Below are positions 23,023 to 32,738 of a DNA stretch of 45,678 bases, one piece after another; positions within the stretch are counted from its first letter, which is position 1; each line of letters begins with the position of its first letter. The position numbers were made by a program, and so were the translations under genes. Under the pieces are notes generated by a model that saw only the letters and a list, made by a program, of their open reading frames with translations, did not search any database and was not told the DNA's origin. Source of the stretch: CAYRZF01 sp964428805 (GTDB lineage Bacteria > Methylomirabilota > Methylomirabilia > Rokubacteriales > CSP1-6); assembly GCA_964428805.1 (NCBI GenBank), contig CAYRZF010000006.1, positions 1 to 45,678 of the forward strand, given 5' to 3'.

Positions 23023-24155
23023 AGGCCTATCGCGAGGCTTCCGGCATACCGCTCCACCTGCTTCTGGCATCCTTGGTCGCCGGGGGGTGCGGCTGGCTGT
23101 CCACGGAGAAGCCCGTTCCCGCCGGGCCCATCTCGGAGGCCGTCCGCGAGGCCCAGGCGAAGGCGCAGGCCGCCGAGGCGCCCGCCCACGTACCCACGCC
23201 TCCGGCGGGGGTACCCGGCGCGGGTACCCGGAACGCAGCGCCGGTTGGCCACGCGGATGCTCTCGACGTCGTGGACCGCGTGATCGCCGTGGTCAACAAC
23301 GACGCGATCACTCTGAGCGAGCTGCAGGATGGGCTGGCCTACTACCTGTACGAGTCCAAGCAAACGGTGAAGCCCGAGCAGGAGGCGGAGCTCAAACAGC
23401 GGCTGCTGAGCCGGCTGATCGAGAGTCGGCTTCAGCTCCAGGAGGCCAGCCGGGAGCAGGTCAGCGTGGAGGACGCGGAGCTCAACGAGCAATTGGCCGA
23501 CCTGATGAAGCGGTTCGACGCCAAGACCCAGGACGAGTTCGAGACGCTACTCAAGGCCCAGGGGCTGACGCTGGCCGGGATCAAGAAACGGCTCCGGGAA
23601 CAGGTGATGATTCAAAGGGTGATCCAGCGGAAGGTCCAATTTCGGGTGTCGGTGACTGAGGAGGAGATCGAGGGGTATTTGCTCGAGAACCGGGAAAAGC
23701 TGGAAACCGGGCTCCCCTATCGTGCCCGACACATTCTCATCACGCCAACCCCCCCGGGGGACGAGGCGGCGTGGGAAGCCGCCGGGGCCCGGGCCGAGGA
23801 GGTTTGGGCCAGGGTTCGTGCGGGCGAGGATTTCGGGGAGCTCGCCGCGCGCCATTCCCAGGATCCGACGGCGAAGGAGGGGGGCGACCTCGGGGAGTTG
23901 AAGCAGGGAGAACTGGCCACCGACCTCGAGGGCCAGATCCTCCGGTTACGGGCGGGGGAAGCGTCCGCCCCATACCGCTCCAGGTTGGGCGTTCATATCT
24001 TCAAGCTCGAGTGGAGGGAGAGCCTCTCCGGCGAGGCCTTGGCGCAGGCCAAGCGACAGATTCGGGAGATCCTCTTTCGGCAGAAGTATGCCGCCCGTCT
24101 GTCGGCTTGGCTCGAGGAGATTAAGAAGCGCGCGATCATTGACGTTCGCCTGTGA
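23019..24155 (+). CDS. SurA-like periplasmic peptidyl-prolyl isomerase, probable lipoprotein
   Basis: 378 residues. ATG 23019 overlaps the mfd stop (ATGA). The signal sequence IPLHLLLASLVAGGC ends in a lipobox-like AGGC (Cys near residue 24). A low-complexity Ala/Pro linker (about 45-80) contains a stretch encoded by GGTACC palindromes. The SurA N-domain begins VDRVIAVVNNDAITLSELQ (about 87). A single PpiC/parvulin domain (about 233-325: YRARHILITP, GGDLGELKQGEL) follows. Likely role: chaperone and cis-trans prolyl isomerase for outer-membrane proteins. SurA of E. coli has two parvulin domains and no lipid anchor, so this is SurA-like rather than orthologous for certain. Confidence 0.88.
   Translation: MKAYREASGIPLHLLLASLVAGGCGWLSTEKPVPAGPISEAVREAQAKAQAAEAPAHVPTPPAGVPGAGTRNAAPVGHADALDVVDRVIAVVNNDAITLSELQDGLAYYLYESKQTVKPEQEAELKQRLLSRLIESRLQLQEASREQVSVEDAELNEQLADLMKRFDAKTQDEFETLLKAQGLTLAGIKKRLREQVMIQRVIQRKVQFRVSVTEEEIEGYLLENREKLETGLPYRARHILITPTPPGDEAAWEAAGARAEEVWARVRAGEDFGELAARHSQDPTAKEGGDLGELKQGELATDLEGQILRLRAGEASAPYRSRLGVHIFKLEWRESLSGEALAQAKRQIREILFRQKYAARLSAWLEEIKKRAIIDVRL
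23190..23231. repeat. GGTACC-type palindromic repeats inside the SurA-like gene linker
   Basis: The first palindrome is GTACCCACGCC, TCC, GGCGGGGGTAC (23190-23214, one mismatch). It overlaps a second unit, 23209-23231, that differs by one base from 12321-12343 in nuoM. The repeats encode part of the Pro/Gly/Ala linker in the SurA-like protein. Confidence 0.65.
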
Positions 24156-24163
24156 GAAAAAAG

Positions 24164-24193
24164 TTGACAAGCTTCTCGGGCCTGAGCGAAAAT
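24164..24193 (+). promoter_or_regulatory. Putative promoter of the rho leader
   Basis: Consensus TTGACA (24164-24169), 18 bases, then GAAAAT (24188-24193, 4 of 6 matches). It starts 8 bases after the SurA-like stop and would produce a leader of about 240 bases before rho. Confidence 0.5.
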
Positions 24194-24314
24194 ATGCTCG
24201 GAACATTCGAAGTGCCTCGCGAACAGATCAGAACCCTCCGGTGGGGAGAATCTCGCTGAGCAGTTCTTGAACGAGTCTCACAGGGGGCTTCTGGAAGGCC
24301 GAACTAGGTTTCCC

Positions 24315-24330
24315 CCCGCCGTTCGGCGGG
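24315..24330 (+). promoter_or_regulatory. Hairpin in the rho leader
   Basis: CCCGCC, GTTC, GGCGGG: a perfect 6-bp GC stem with a four-base loop, ending 8 bases before the GAGGAG ribosome binding site of the small leader ORF. The rest of the leader (24194-24314) shows nothing recognisable. Confidence 0.4.
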
Positions 24331-24350
24331 ATCCCAACGAGGAGCATTCG

Positions 24351-24440
24351 ATGATCGCCCGCCCTAACGGAGTTGACGCAAGTACACGCGGCAGGCATTT
24401 CCCGCTAGTCTCAGCGAGGCTTCTAGGCCAGGAGGCATGA
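24351..24440 (+). CDS. Small leader ORF upstream of rho (29 residues)
   Basis: ATG 24351 with GAGGAG (24339-24344) six bases upstream. It encodes MIARPNGVDASTRGRHFPLV and nine further residues, stopping at TGA 24438-24440, two bases before the preferred rho start (24443). No homology is recognised. Position and coupling recall the rhoL leader peptide of E. coli. Functional status is unproven. Confidence 0.35.
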   Translation: MIARPNGVDASTRGRHFPLVSARLLGQEA

Positions 24441-24442
24441 GG

Positions 24443-25696
<1,254 letters not shown>

Positions 25697-25733
25697 CCGG
25701 GCGGCCCGGTCCCGTTATACCCCCCCCAATTCC

Positions 25734-25762
25734 TTGCTTTTTTCCCACCTCACTGGTATGCT
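25734..25762 (+). promoter_or_regulatory. Putative promoter of rpmE
   Basis: TTGCTT (25734-25739), 17 bases, then TATGCT (25757-25762) with an extended TGG directly before it. Transcription would start near 25769, just ahead of the AGGAGG of rpmE. Confidence 0.6.
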
Positions 25763-25786
25763 GTGATCTTTACGAGGAGGTGCGCC

Positions 25787-26002
25787 GTGAAGGCAGGCAT
25801 TCATCCTGAGTACGTCGAGACTACGATCACCTGCGCCTGTGGGGAGGTCATCCACACCCGTTCCACCCGTCCCCAGATCCGGGTGGAGGTGTGCTCCAAG
25901 TGCCACCCCTTCTTTACCGGGAAGCAAAAGCTGGTGGACACGGCCGGCCGGATCGAGCGCTTCCAGCGGAAGTACAAGAGGCAAACCGGTACAGAGGGGT
26001 AA
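25787..26002 (+). CDS. rpmE: 50S ribosomal protein L31
   Basis: 71 residues from GTG 25787, with AGGAGG at good spacing (25775-25780 region); an upstream ATT/ATG extension would overlap the promoter. The typical N-terminus KAGIHPEYV and zinc ligands Cys16, Cys18, Cys36 and Cys39 (CAC...CSKC) identify the zinc-containing C+ form. HPFFTGKQKLVDTAGRIERF is the family C-terminal motif. The 140-base gap to prfA (26003-26142) contains no recognisable gene. Confidence 0.97.
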   Translation: MKAGIHPEYVETTITCACGEVIHTRSTRPQIRVEVCSKCHPFFTGKQKLVDTAGRIERFQRKYKRQTGTEG

Positions 26003-26142
26003 GGTCCGGTCCGGCGGCTCGCGGCTTGCCGGGTCGGGGAGGGTGTCGGTCCTGGACATCCGTCCCTCGGCGTCTCTCGAAAACGAAAGCTCCCCTCCCG
26101 CCTTTCGCGTTCCCCGCCCGCGATTCCTCATGAGGGTCCAGC

Positions 26143-27213
26143 GTGTTTGACAGGTTGCGCCAGATCGAGGAGCGATATCAGGAACTCTCCCGCCTGCTCG
26201 CCGACCCGCAGGTGATCGGGCAGCCTGCGGAGTACGCCCGCCACGCCAAGGCCGCGAGCGACTTGAGCCTCGTCGTCGAGCGCTTCGACGAGTACAAGGC
26301 GGTGCTTGCGCGGATCAGCGAAGCGCGTCACATCCTGGCTGAGGAGGGCGATCGGGAGCTCCGGGAACTCGCCCAGTCAGAGCTGGTGGAGCTCAGCGCG
26401 CGGCAGGCCGCCCTGGAGGAGGAGCTCCGGCGGCTCCTGACGCCCCGGGACCCCAACGACGACCGGAACGTCTTCGTCGAGGTCCGGGCTGGCGCCGGAG
26501 GCGACGAGGCGGGGCTGTTCGCCGCCGACCTGGCCCGCATGTACGTGAAATACGCCGAGCGCCAGGGATGGAAGGTGGAAACCGTCGATCGCCACCCCAC
26601 CGGCGTGGGCGGGTTCAAAGAGGTGATCCTGTTCCTCCAGGGGAAGGGCGCCTGGAGCCGCCTCAAGTTCGAGCGGGGGGTCCACCGCGTTCAGCGCGTG
26701 CCGGTCACCGAGTCAGCGGGCCGCATCCACACCTCGACGGTGACCGTGGCGGTTCTGCCCGAAGCCGAGGACGTGGAGGTCAAGGTCAGCGAGCAGGACC
26801 TCCGGGTGGACGTGTACCGGTCCTCCGGGCCCGGCGGGCAGGGGGTGAACACGACGGACTCGGCGGTGAGGATCACCCACATCCCCACCGGGCTCGTGGT
26901 GACCTGCCAGGATGAGCGTTCCCAGATCAAGAACCGGGCCAAGGCGCTGCGGGTACTCAAGGCTCGACTGCTCGAGCGCGCCCAGGAAGACCAGCGTGCC
27001 CAGATCGCCGCGGATCGGCGCAGTCAGGTGGGAACCGGGGAGCGGAGCGAGAGAATCCGCACCTACAATTTCCCGCAGGGGCGGGTCACCGATCATCGGA
27101 TCAGCCTCACCCTCCACAAGCTGCCCGTGGTGCTGGCGGGTGAGCTGGACGAGCTGATCGATGCGCTCGTGGCGTCGGACCAGGCCGAACGCATGGCGCA
27201 GACGCCAACGTGA
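26143..27213 (+). CDS. prfA: Peptide chain release factor 1
   Basis: 356 residues from GTG 26143. The catalytic GGQ is in SSGPGGQGVNTTDSAVRITH (Gly-Gly-Gln about residues 231-233), preceded by the codon-recognition domain with RVPVTESAGRIHTS (PVT tripeptide of class I RF1). It releases peptides at UAA and UAG. The downstream prmC, whose product methylates this Gln, overlaps its stop. RF1 does not read UGA, so it would not compete directly at the proposed selenocysteine codon. Confidence 0.97.
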   Translation: MFDRLRQIEERYQELSRLLADPQVIGQPAEYARHAKAASDLSLVVERFDEYKAVLARISEARHILAEEGDRELRELAQSELVELSARQAALEEELRRLLTPRDPNDDRNVFVEVRAGAGGDEAGLFAADLARMYVKYAERQGWKVETVDRHPTGVGGFKEVILFLQGKGAWSRLKFERGVHRVQRVPVTESAGRIHTSTVTVAVLPEAEDVEVKVSEQDLRVDVYRSSGPGGQGVNTTDSAVRITHIPTGLVVTCQDERSQIKNRAKALRVLKARLLERAQEDQRAQIAADRRSQVGTGERSERIRTYNFPQGRVTDHRISLTLHKLPVVLAGELDELIDALVASDQAERMAQTPT

Positions 27214-28127
27214 TGATGCTTGCCGTGGCACCAACCGTCGGTGGCTTGCTGGCCGAGAGCGCCACCGCGCTCGAGGGCGCGGGCCTGCCTATGGCCCGCC
27301 AGGACGCTGAGTGGCTGCTAGCGGATGCGGTGGGGATCGAGCGGTTTCGGCTCTACTTGGATCCCGACCGCACCGTCTCGGCGGAGACCGCCAAAGACTT
27401 CAGAAGCCGGATCGAGCGCCGAACGGTGCATGAGCCTCTCCAATACATTCTCGGATTCGAGGAATTCCGGGGGCATCGCCTCCAAACGGCGCCCGTCGCG
27501 TTGATCCCACGCCCCGAGACCGAACTGCTCGTCGAGTGGGCTCTGGAGTTGGAACGGCAGGACGGTCCCTGGAGCGTCGCTGTGGACGTCGGCACCGGGA
27601 CCGGGGCGATTGCCTGCGCCCTTGCCGCGGCCGTCCCGGGTCTCCGGATCGTGGCGATCGAGCGCTCGAAGGGAGCATTGGCCCTTGCTGCCGTGAATGT
27701 CGGGACCCTCGGGCTCGGCCAGCAGGTTCGGCTGGTCCCGGGCGATCTCCTCGAACCGCTGGCCGGCCTTACTACGGCGGTTGACCTGGTGATCTCCAAC
27801 CCTCCGTACGTCCCGACCGGTGAACTTCCCGGCTTGCCCATCGAGGTTCGCGATTGGGAACCGCGCGAGGCGCTGGACGGCGGACCGGACGGGATGGATG
27901 TCCATCGGCGTCTCATCGCTCGGTCCCCGCGGTTTCTGAAGCCCGGGGGGTGGCTGCTGATGGAGATGGGAGAACGTCAGGCCGAACCGCTCAGGCAGTG
28001 CCTGGCGGCAAGTGGGTTTGAGAGGATCGAGGTGCGCAAGGATTTACGGGGCGTCGAGCGGATGATCGGCGGGCGGGTACCGGGTACCCACGCTCGAAGC
28101 GTGGGTACGGAGGCTTGGGTGCGCTGA
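27210..28127 (+). CDS. prmC: Peptide chain release factor N5-glutamine methyltransferase
   Basis: 305 residues; start GTG 27210 or the ATGs at 27213/27216, overlapping the prfA stop. An N-terminal helical bundle, then the SAM domain with VDVGTGTGAIACALA and the diagnostic NPPYVPTGELPGL motif that binds the Gln substrate. It methylates the GGQ glutamine of RF1 and RF2. The C-terminus from GGRVPGTHARSVGT is encoded by a perfect palindrome (28084-28108), so the natural tail appears extended by a repeat. Confidence 0.94.
   Translation: MMMLAVAPTVGGLLAESATALEGAGLPMARQDAEWLLADAVGIERFRLYLDPDRTVSAETAKDFRSRIERRTVHEPLQYILGFEEFRGHRLQTAPVALIPRPETELLVEWALELERQDGPWSVAVDVGTGTGAIACALAAAVPGLRIVAIERSKGALALAAVNVGTLGLGQQVRLVPGDLLEPLAGLTTAVDLVISNPPYVPTGELPGLPIEVRDWEPREALDGGPDGMDVHRRLIARSPRFLKPGGWLLMEMGERQAEPLRQCLAASGFERIEVRKDLRGVERMIGGRVPGTHARSVGTEAWVR
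28084..28108. repeat. Perfect 11-bp-arm palindrome in the prmC 3' end
   Basis: GTACCCACGCT, CGA, AGCGTGGGTAC. The left arm shares GTACCCACGC with the palindrome at 23190 in the SurA-like gene. It lies within the last 15 codons of prmC and upstream of murA. Confidence 0.75.
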
Positions 28128-29383
28128 TGGCGGCCGGTCTCGAGATCGAGGGGGGAGTTCGGCTCAGCGGCACGGTGCCTTCCAGCCCCGCCAAGAATGC
28201 CGCGCTCCCGGCCCTGGCGGCCTCGCTGCTGACGGCGGAGCCGGTCGTGCTGGAAAACCTCCCTGCGCTGGCCGACGTCACTACCATCAGCGAGCTGCTC
28301 GCGCGGCTGGGGGCCGAATTCTCCGAGGAGCCGGGAGGGGGAACGCGGGTCCAGGTGCCCCGGGTGAAGAGCCACGAGGCCCCCTACGAGCTGGTCTCCA
28401 CCATGCGCGCCTCGGTGCTCGTTCTGGGGCCGCTGCTGGCGCGGACGGGACTGGCCCGCGTCGCCCTTCCCGGCGGCTGCGCCATAGGGCTTCGACCCAT
28501 TGACCAGCACCTCAAGGGGCTCAAGCGCCTCGGCGCCGACATCGGGATCGAGAACGGGTTCGTGGAGGCGCGCGCGAGCCGGCTCAAGGGCTGCCGAATC
28601 ACCCTGGACCTGGTCACGGTGACGGGCACCGAAAACCTGATGATGGCCGCGGTCCTCGCGGAAGGAACCACGGTGATCGAGAACGCCGCCCGGGAGCCGG
28701 AGGTCGTGGACCTCGCCGGTCTGCTTCAGGCCATGGGGGCCACGATCGAGGGGGCGGGAACCGAGCGGATCGAGATCCGGGGAGTTTCCGAGCTCGGTGG
28801 CTGCCGACACCGGATCATCCCGGATCGAATCGAGACGGGAACCCTGCTCGTGGCCGGCGCCATCACGGCGGGAGAGGTGACCGTCACGAACACGGCGCCC
28901 AGGCACCTCTCAGCTCTGCTCGCCAAACTCGAGGAGGCGGGGGCGCTTGTCGAGATGGGGGAGGACTGGATCCGCTGCCAGGGCCCCGAGCGGCCGCGCC
29001 CGACCGACGTGATCACCAGTCCCTTTCCCGGCTTCGCTACCGACATGCAGGCGCAGATGATGACCCTGCTCGGGCTGGCCGACGGCCTGTCGCGCATCAC
29101 CGAGACGATCTTTGAGAACCGATTTATGCATGCGGCGGAACTGAACCGGATGGGGGCCCGGATCGAAACCGACGGGGCCACGGCCCTCGTCCGGGGTGTC
29201 GAGCATTACCAGGGGGCCCCCGTGATGGCGACGGATCTCCGCGCGTCCGCCTCGCTGGTCCTGGCGGGTCTGGCGGCGCGGGGGAGGACCGAGGTCTCGC
29301 GCGTCTATCACCTGGACCGCGGATACGAGCGGTTGGAAGCGAAGCTCCAGGGACTCGGCGCGCGGATCCGGCGAATTCCATGA
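28127..29383 (+). CDS. murA: UDP-N-acetylglucosamine 1-carboxyvinyltransferase
   Basis: 418 residues from ATG 28127, overlapping the prmC TGA by one base. EPT-fold enzyme for the first committed step of peptidoglycan synthesis (enolpyruvyl transfer from PEP). The substrate-binding AKNAALPALAASLL motif lies near the N-terminus, and the catalytic Cys is retained in LPGGCAIGLRPIDQHLKGL (the fosfomycin target). FPGFATDMQAQMM and the C-terminal DLRASASLVLAGLAARG motifs are standard. It is translationally coupled to hisG. Confidence 0.96.
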   Translation: MAAGLEIEGGVRLSGTVPSSPAKNAALPALAASLLTAEPVVLENLPALADVTTISELLARLGAEFSEEPGGGTRVQVPRVKSHEAPYELVSTMRASVLVLGPLLARTGLARVALPGGCAIGLRPIDQHLKGLKRLGADIGIENGFVEARASRLKGCRITLDLVTVTGTENLMMAAVLAEGTTVIENAAREPEVVDLAGLLQAMGATIEGAGTERIEIRGVSELGGCRHRIIPDRIETGTLLVAGAITAGEVTVTNTAPRHLSALLAKLEEAGALVEMGEDWIRCQGPERPRPTDVITSPFPGFATDMQAQMMTLLGLADGLSRITETIFENRFMHAAELNRMGARIETDGATALVRGVEHYQGAPVMATDLRASASLVLAGLAARGRTEVSRVYHLDRGYERLEAKLQGLGARIRRIP

Positions 29384-30021
29384 ACAAGCAGCTCACGCTG
29401 GCCCTGCCCAAAGGCCGGTTGCTCGCCCCGGCCCTCAAGATGCTGCGGAGCATGGGGCTGGACGGGGTGGAGGCTGACTCGCGGAAGCTGATCTTCGCGG
29501 ACGAGCGCCGCGGGCTCCGGTTCTTGATTCTGAAGCCTGCCGATATCCCGACCTATGTGGAGTACGGGGCCGCAGACCTGGGGATCGTGGGCAAGGACAT
29601 CCTCCTCGAGCAGGAGCCCGACGTTTACGAACCGCTCGACCTCGGCTTCGGCTTCTGCCGGCTCGTCGTGGCCGAGCCCAGGGCGCTCTGGGAGCGGGAC
29701 GATCCGTCCAAGTGGTCGTGGGTACGGGTCGCGACCAAGTATCCGACCCTGACCGAGCGCTACTTCTCCGAGCGGGGGATCCAGGTGGAGATGATCCGGC
29801 TGGACGGCTCCATCGAGCTGGCGCCGCTGGTGGGTCTCGCTGACCGGATCGTGGACCTCGTCCAGTCCGGCGAAACCCTGCGCGCCAACGGCCTCGTGGA
29901 GGTCGCCGAGATCGCGCGTTCCACTGCGCGCCTGATCGTGAACCGCGCGTCCCTCAAGACCGAGTACTCCCCGGTGAGCCACCTCATCGAACAGATGAAA
30001 AAGCAGGTGACGCGCCCGTGA
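29380..30021 (+). CDS. hisG: ATP phosphoribosyltransferase, short form
   Basis: 213 residues. ATG 29380 overlaps the murA stop (ATGA). It catalyses the first step of histidine synthesis. LALPKGRLLAPALKML and the PRPP-binding segment GSIELAPLVGLADRIVDLVQSGETL are present. The C-terminal regulatory domain of the long form is absent, so it should be the short HisG that needs HisZ as regulatory partner; no hisZ is in the window. It is the first gene of the histidine cluster. Confidence 0.96.
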   Translation: MNKQLTLALPKGRLLAPALKMLRSMGLDGVEADSRKLIFADERRGLRFLILKPADIPTYVEYGAADLGIVGKDILLEQEPDVYEPLDLGFGFCRLVVAEPRALWERDDPSKWSWVRVATKYPTLTERYFSERGIQVEMIRLDGSIELAPLVGLADRIVDLVQSGETLRANGLVEVAEIARSTARLIVNRASLKTEYSPVSHLIEQMKKQVTRP

Positions 30022-31331
30022 TATGCCTGAGGCTGGACACTCATGCGCTAGGGGTCCCCGGGGTAGTGAAGGCCCTGGAACGGTCCCCTGCGGGGGTGGA
30101 TCCCGAGATCCATGGCCAGGTGGAGGCAATCCTCTCCGGCGTCAAGGAGCGAGGGGATGCCGCTCTTGTCGAGTTCACCGAGCGGTTCGACGGGGTGCGA
30201 CTCACCCCGCAGGAGCTTCCCGTCGACGCCGGCGAGTACGAGGCCGCCGAGCGGGCGGTCGGCCGAGCCACGCTGCGCGCGCTGAGATATGCCGCCGATC
30301 GGATCGAGGCCTTTCACCGCCACACACTGCCCCGTTCCTGGTGGGTCGAGGATGCCAACGCCTCCCTGCTGGGGCAGCAGGTTCGCCCGCTGGAGCGCGT
30401 CGGTATCTACGTGCCCGGCGGCCGTGCAGCCTACCCCTCGACGGTCTTGATGACGGCCGTCCCGGCGCGCGTGGCGGGAGTATCGGAGGTCGTCCTCGTC
30501 TCGCCGCCGGCATCGGACAAATCGTTGAACGCGGCGGTTCTCGCGGCGGCGCGGGTCGCCGGAGTCACGGAGGCCTACAAGGTCGGGGGGGCTCAGGCCA
30601 TCGCGGCCCTGGCCTACGGGACGGCAACCATCCGCCGGGTTGACAAGATCGTCGGCCCCGGCAACATCTACGTCGCCCTCGCCAAGAGCAAAGTGTTCGG
30701 CCAGGTCGGAATCGACATGCTTGCTGGACCGAGCGAAGTGGTGGTGGTGGCCGACGAGAGTGCAGATCCGGAGTGGGTCGCCGCCGATCTCCTGGCCCAA
30801 GCCGAGCACGACCCGATGGCGCGCGCGGTGCTCCTGACGGCGGATGCCGGGCTCATCGAACGCGTGGCCGGGGCGCTGGAGCGAAGGCTGGCCGGGCTCG
30901 CGCGCAGCACGATTGCCCGGAAGTCGCTCGAGAACAATGGGGCGCTGGTGCTGACCCGGGACCTGGCCGAGGCCGTCGCGATCGCGAATAGGCTGGCCCC
31001 TGAGCATCTCGAGCTCCAGGTCGGCGACCCGTTTTCGCTGCTTCCCGCCGTCCGCCACGCAGGGGCGATCTTCCTCGGCCGGCAGACCCCCGAAGTGATC
31101 GGCGACTACGTGGCGGGACCGAATCACGTGCTGCCCACCGGGGGCACCGCCCGATTTTCCTCGGCCCTCGGCGTCGAGGATTTTATCAAGCGCTCAAACC
31201 TCATCCACTACTCTCAGAAGGGGCTCAGCGAGGCCTGGCCGCACGTCGAAGAGCTCACCCGAGTCGAAGGACTCCAGGCTCACGGCGTCGCCGCGGAGGT
31301 CCGTCTCCCCAAGCGAGGGCAACCATCATGA
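30018..31331 (+). CDS. hisD: Histidinol dehydrogenase
   Basis: 437 residues from GTG 30018 (GTGA overlap with hisG). It oxidises histidinol to histidine using NAD+ and Zn2+. Signatures: ERVGIYVPGGRAAYPSTVLM, VGPGNIYVALAK, DMLAGPSEVVVVADE, AEHDPMARA, and the substrate-binding LAPEHLELQVGDP and FLGRQTPEVIGDYVAGPNHVLPT with the conserved His and Glu. Full length for the family. It overlaps hisB by 4 bases. Confidence 0.97.
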   Translation: MICLRLDTHALGVPGVVKALERSPAGVDPEIHGQVEAILSGVKERGDAALVEFTERFDGVRLTPQELPVDAGEYEAAERAVGRATLRALRYAADRIEAFHRHTLPRSWWVEDANASLLGQQVRPLERVGIYVPGGRAAYPSTVLMTAVPARVAGVSEVVLVSPPASDKSLNAAVLAAARVAGVTEAYKVGGAQAIAALAYGTATIRRVDKIVGPGNIYVALAKSKVFGQVGIDMLAGPSEVVVVADESADPEWVAADLLAQAEHDPMARAVLLTADAGLIERVAGALERRLAGLARSTIARKSLENNGALVLTRDLAEAVAIANRLAPEHLELQVGDPFSLLPAVRHAGAIFLGRQTPEVIGDYVAGPNHVLPTGGTARFSSALGVEDFIKRSNLIHYSQKGLSEAWPHVEELTRVEGLQAHGVAAEVRLPKRGQPS

Positions 31332-31972
31332 GCCGAATCACGCGAGAGGGACGGCCGGATGTTCCGCGGGCACCCGAACCCCTTCGGGCTCGGGTCGCGC
31401 GCATCGAGCGCAAGACCCGGGAGACCGAGGTGCTGCTCCAGCTCAACCTGGACGGCAACGGCGCCTCCAAGGTCGAGACCACGATCCCGTTCTTGAACCA
31501 CATGCTGGAGGCGTGGGCGAAGCACGGCCTGATGGACCTCACGGTGGACGCGCGGGGCGACACCGAGGTGGACCTGCATCACACGGTGGAGGATGTCGGC
31601 ATTTGCCTGGGCAAAGCGTTCAAGGAGGCGATCGGAGACAAGAAGGGGATCGTTCGCTACGGGGCCGCCTCCGTCCCGATGGACGAGGCCCTGGTTTCCT
31701 CGACCCTGGATATCTCGGGGCGTCCCTTCCTGGTATTCAACGTCCCGCTGATGCGGACCCGGGTGGCGAACTTCGACCTGGACCTCCTCAAGGACTTCTT
31801 CCGGGCGTTCGCCTTCAACGGGGACGTGACGCTCCACGTCAACCTCCACTACGGCGAGAATCTCCACCACATCTCCGAAGCGGTCTTCAAAGCCGTGGGG
31901 CGGGCCCTGGCCGAGGCCACGCGCCTCAACCCCCGGATCGAAGGCGTCCTTTCGACAAAAGGCGACCTGTAA
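31328..31972 (+). CDS. hisB: Imidazoleglycerol-phosphate dehydratase
   Basis: 214 residues; monofunctional HisB without the phosphatase domain. Manganese-binding motifs: FLNHMLEAWAKHG, DLHHTVEDVGI and NLHYGENLHHISEAVFKA. There is an N-terminal extension of about 20 residues before the usual start of the fold (RVARIERKTRETEV). A 148-base spacer follows, the only sizeable gap in the histidine cluster. Confidence 0.97.
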   Translation: MSRITREGRPDVPRAPEPLRARVARIERKTRETEVLLQLNLDGNGASKVETTIPFLNHMLEAWAKHGLMDLTVDARGDTEVDLHHTVEDVGICLGKAFKEAIGDKKGIVRYGAASVPMDEALVSSTLDISGRPFLVFNVPLMRTRVANFDLDLLKDFFRAFAFNGDVTLHVNLHYGENLHHISEAVFKAVGRALAEATRLNPRIEGVLSTKGDL

Positions 31973-32120
31973 TGCCGGGCCAAGTGGCGAGTCAGACAAG
32001 GCCCGAGGGAGGAGCCGGCCGGAGGCGTAGCGACCCAGCCCGCCTGCGGCGGGACTGGGTGCCCGTAAAGGAATGGCGACGACCGAGAACGAAGTATGAC
32101 GAAGTCAGTTGGGCCGGCAG
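31973..32120. other. 148-base spacer between hisB and hisH with an inverted repeat
   Basis: It contains an inverted repeat CCCAGCCCGCC / GGCGGGACTGGG (32034-32059, one asymmetric base on each side of the stem). No convincing small gene or ribosome binding site is seen. Elsewhere this operon overlaps gene to gene, so the spacer is probably an inserted repeat or a processing/attenuation element. Confidence 0.45.
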
Positions 32121-32738
32121 ATGATTGCGATTGTTGACTACGGCAGAGGCAACCTGGGAAGCGTAGAGAAGGCGTTCGCGCGCGTCGGCATGGACGCCGT
32201 GGTGACCCAGGATCCCCAGGTTGTCGAGGACTCGGAGGCGGTGGTGCTGCCCGGTGACGGCGCCTTCCACGACGCGATGCTGAGCCTCGATCGCTGGGCG
32301 CTGCTGGCGCCCCTGCGCCGGGCGCTGGAGGGCGGGCGCCCCTTCCTTGGCATCTGCCTCGGCTACCAGCTCCTCTTCTCCGAGAGCGAGGAATTCGGCC
32401 AGGGCCGGGGACTCGACGTGATCCCGGGCGTGGTCCGCCGCTTCCCGAAGGGCTTCAAGGTACCCCACATGGGGTGGAACCAAGTCCAGCACGGGGGCGA
32501 CCTCGCCATCTTTGATGGCATTCCGAGCGGCGCCTACTTCTATTTCGTCCACTCCTATTACCCGGAGCTGCTGGACGGGACGCTGAAGGTCGCGATGTGC
32601 ACCTACGCCGTGACTTTCCCGGCCGCCATCGGGAAGGGCAATCTCTTCGCCACGCAGTTCCACCCGGAGAAGAGCCAGCGGTGGGGGTTGCGGCTGATTG
32701 AGAACTTCGCCGCCTTCGTCAGGGACCAACGGGCATGA
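32121..32738 (+). CDS. hisH: Imidazole glycerol phosphate synthase, glutamine amidotransferase subunit
   Basis: 205 residues from ATG 32121. Class I glutamine amidotransferase that feeds ammonia to HisF. The nucleophile is the Cys in GICLGYQLLF, and the His-Glu pair is in TQFHPEKSQ. The N-terminus IAIVDYGRGNLGSVEKAF is canonical. No clear ribosome binding site precedes it. It overlaps hisA by 4 bases. Confidence 0.97.
   Translation: MIAIVDYGRGNLGSVEKAFARVGMDAVVTQDPQVVEDSEAVVLPGDGAFHDAMLSLDRWALLAPLRRALEGGRPFLGICLGYQLLFSESEEFGQGRGLDVIPGVVRRFPKGFKVPHMGWNQVQHGGDLAIFDGIPSGAYFYFVHSYYPELLDGTLKVAMCTYAVTFPAAIGKGNLFATQFHPEKSQRWGLRLIENFAAFVRDQRA

Noticed and set aside
25697..25740. Rho-independent terminator after rho
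   Set aside because: There is a C-run followed by T-rich sequence but no stable hairpin; the T-rich part is better explained as the rpmE promoter.
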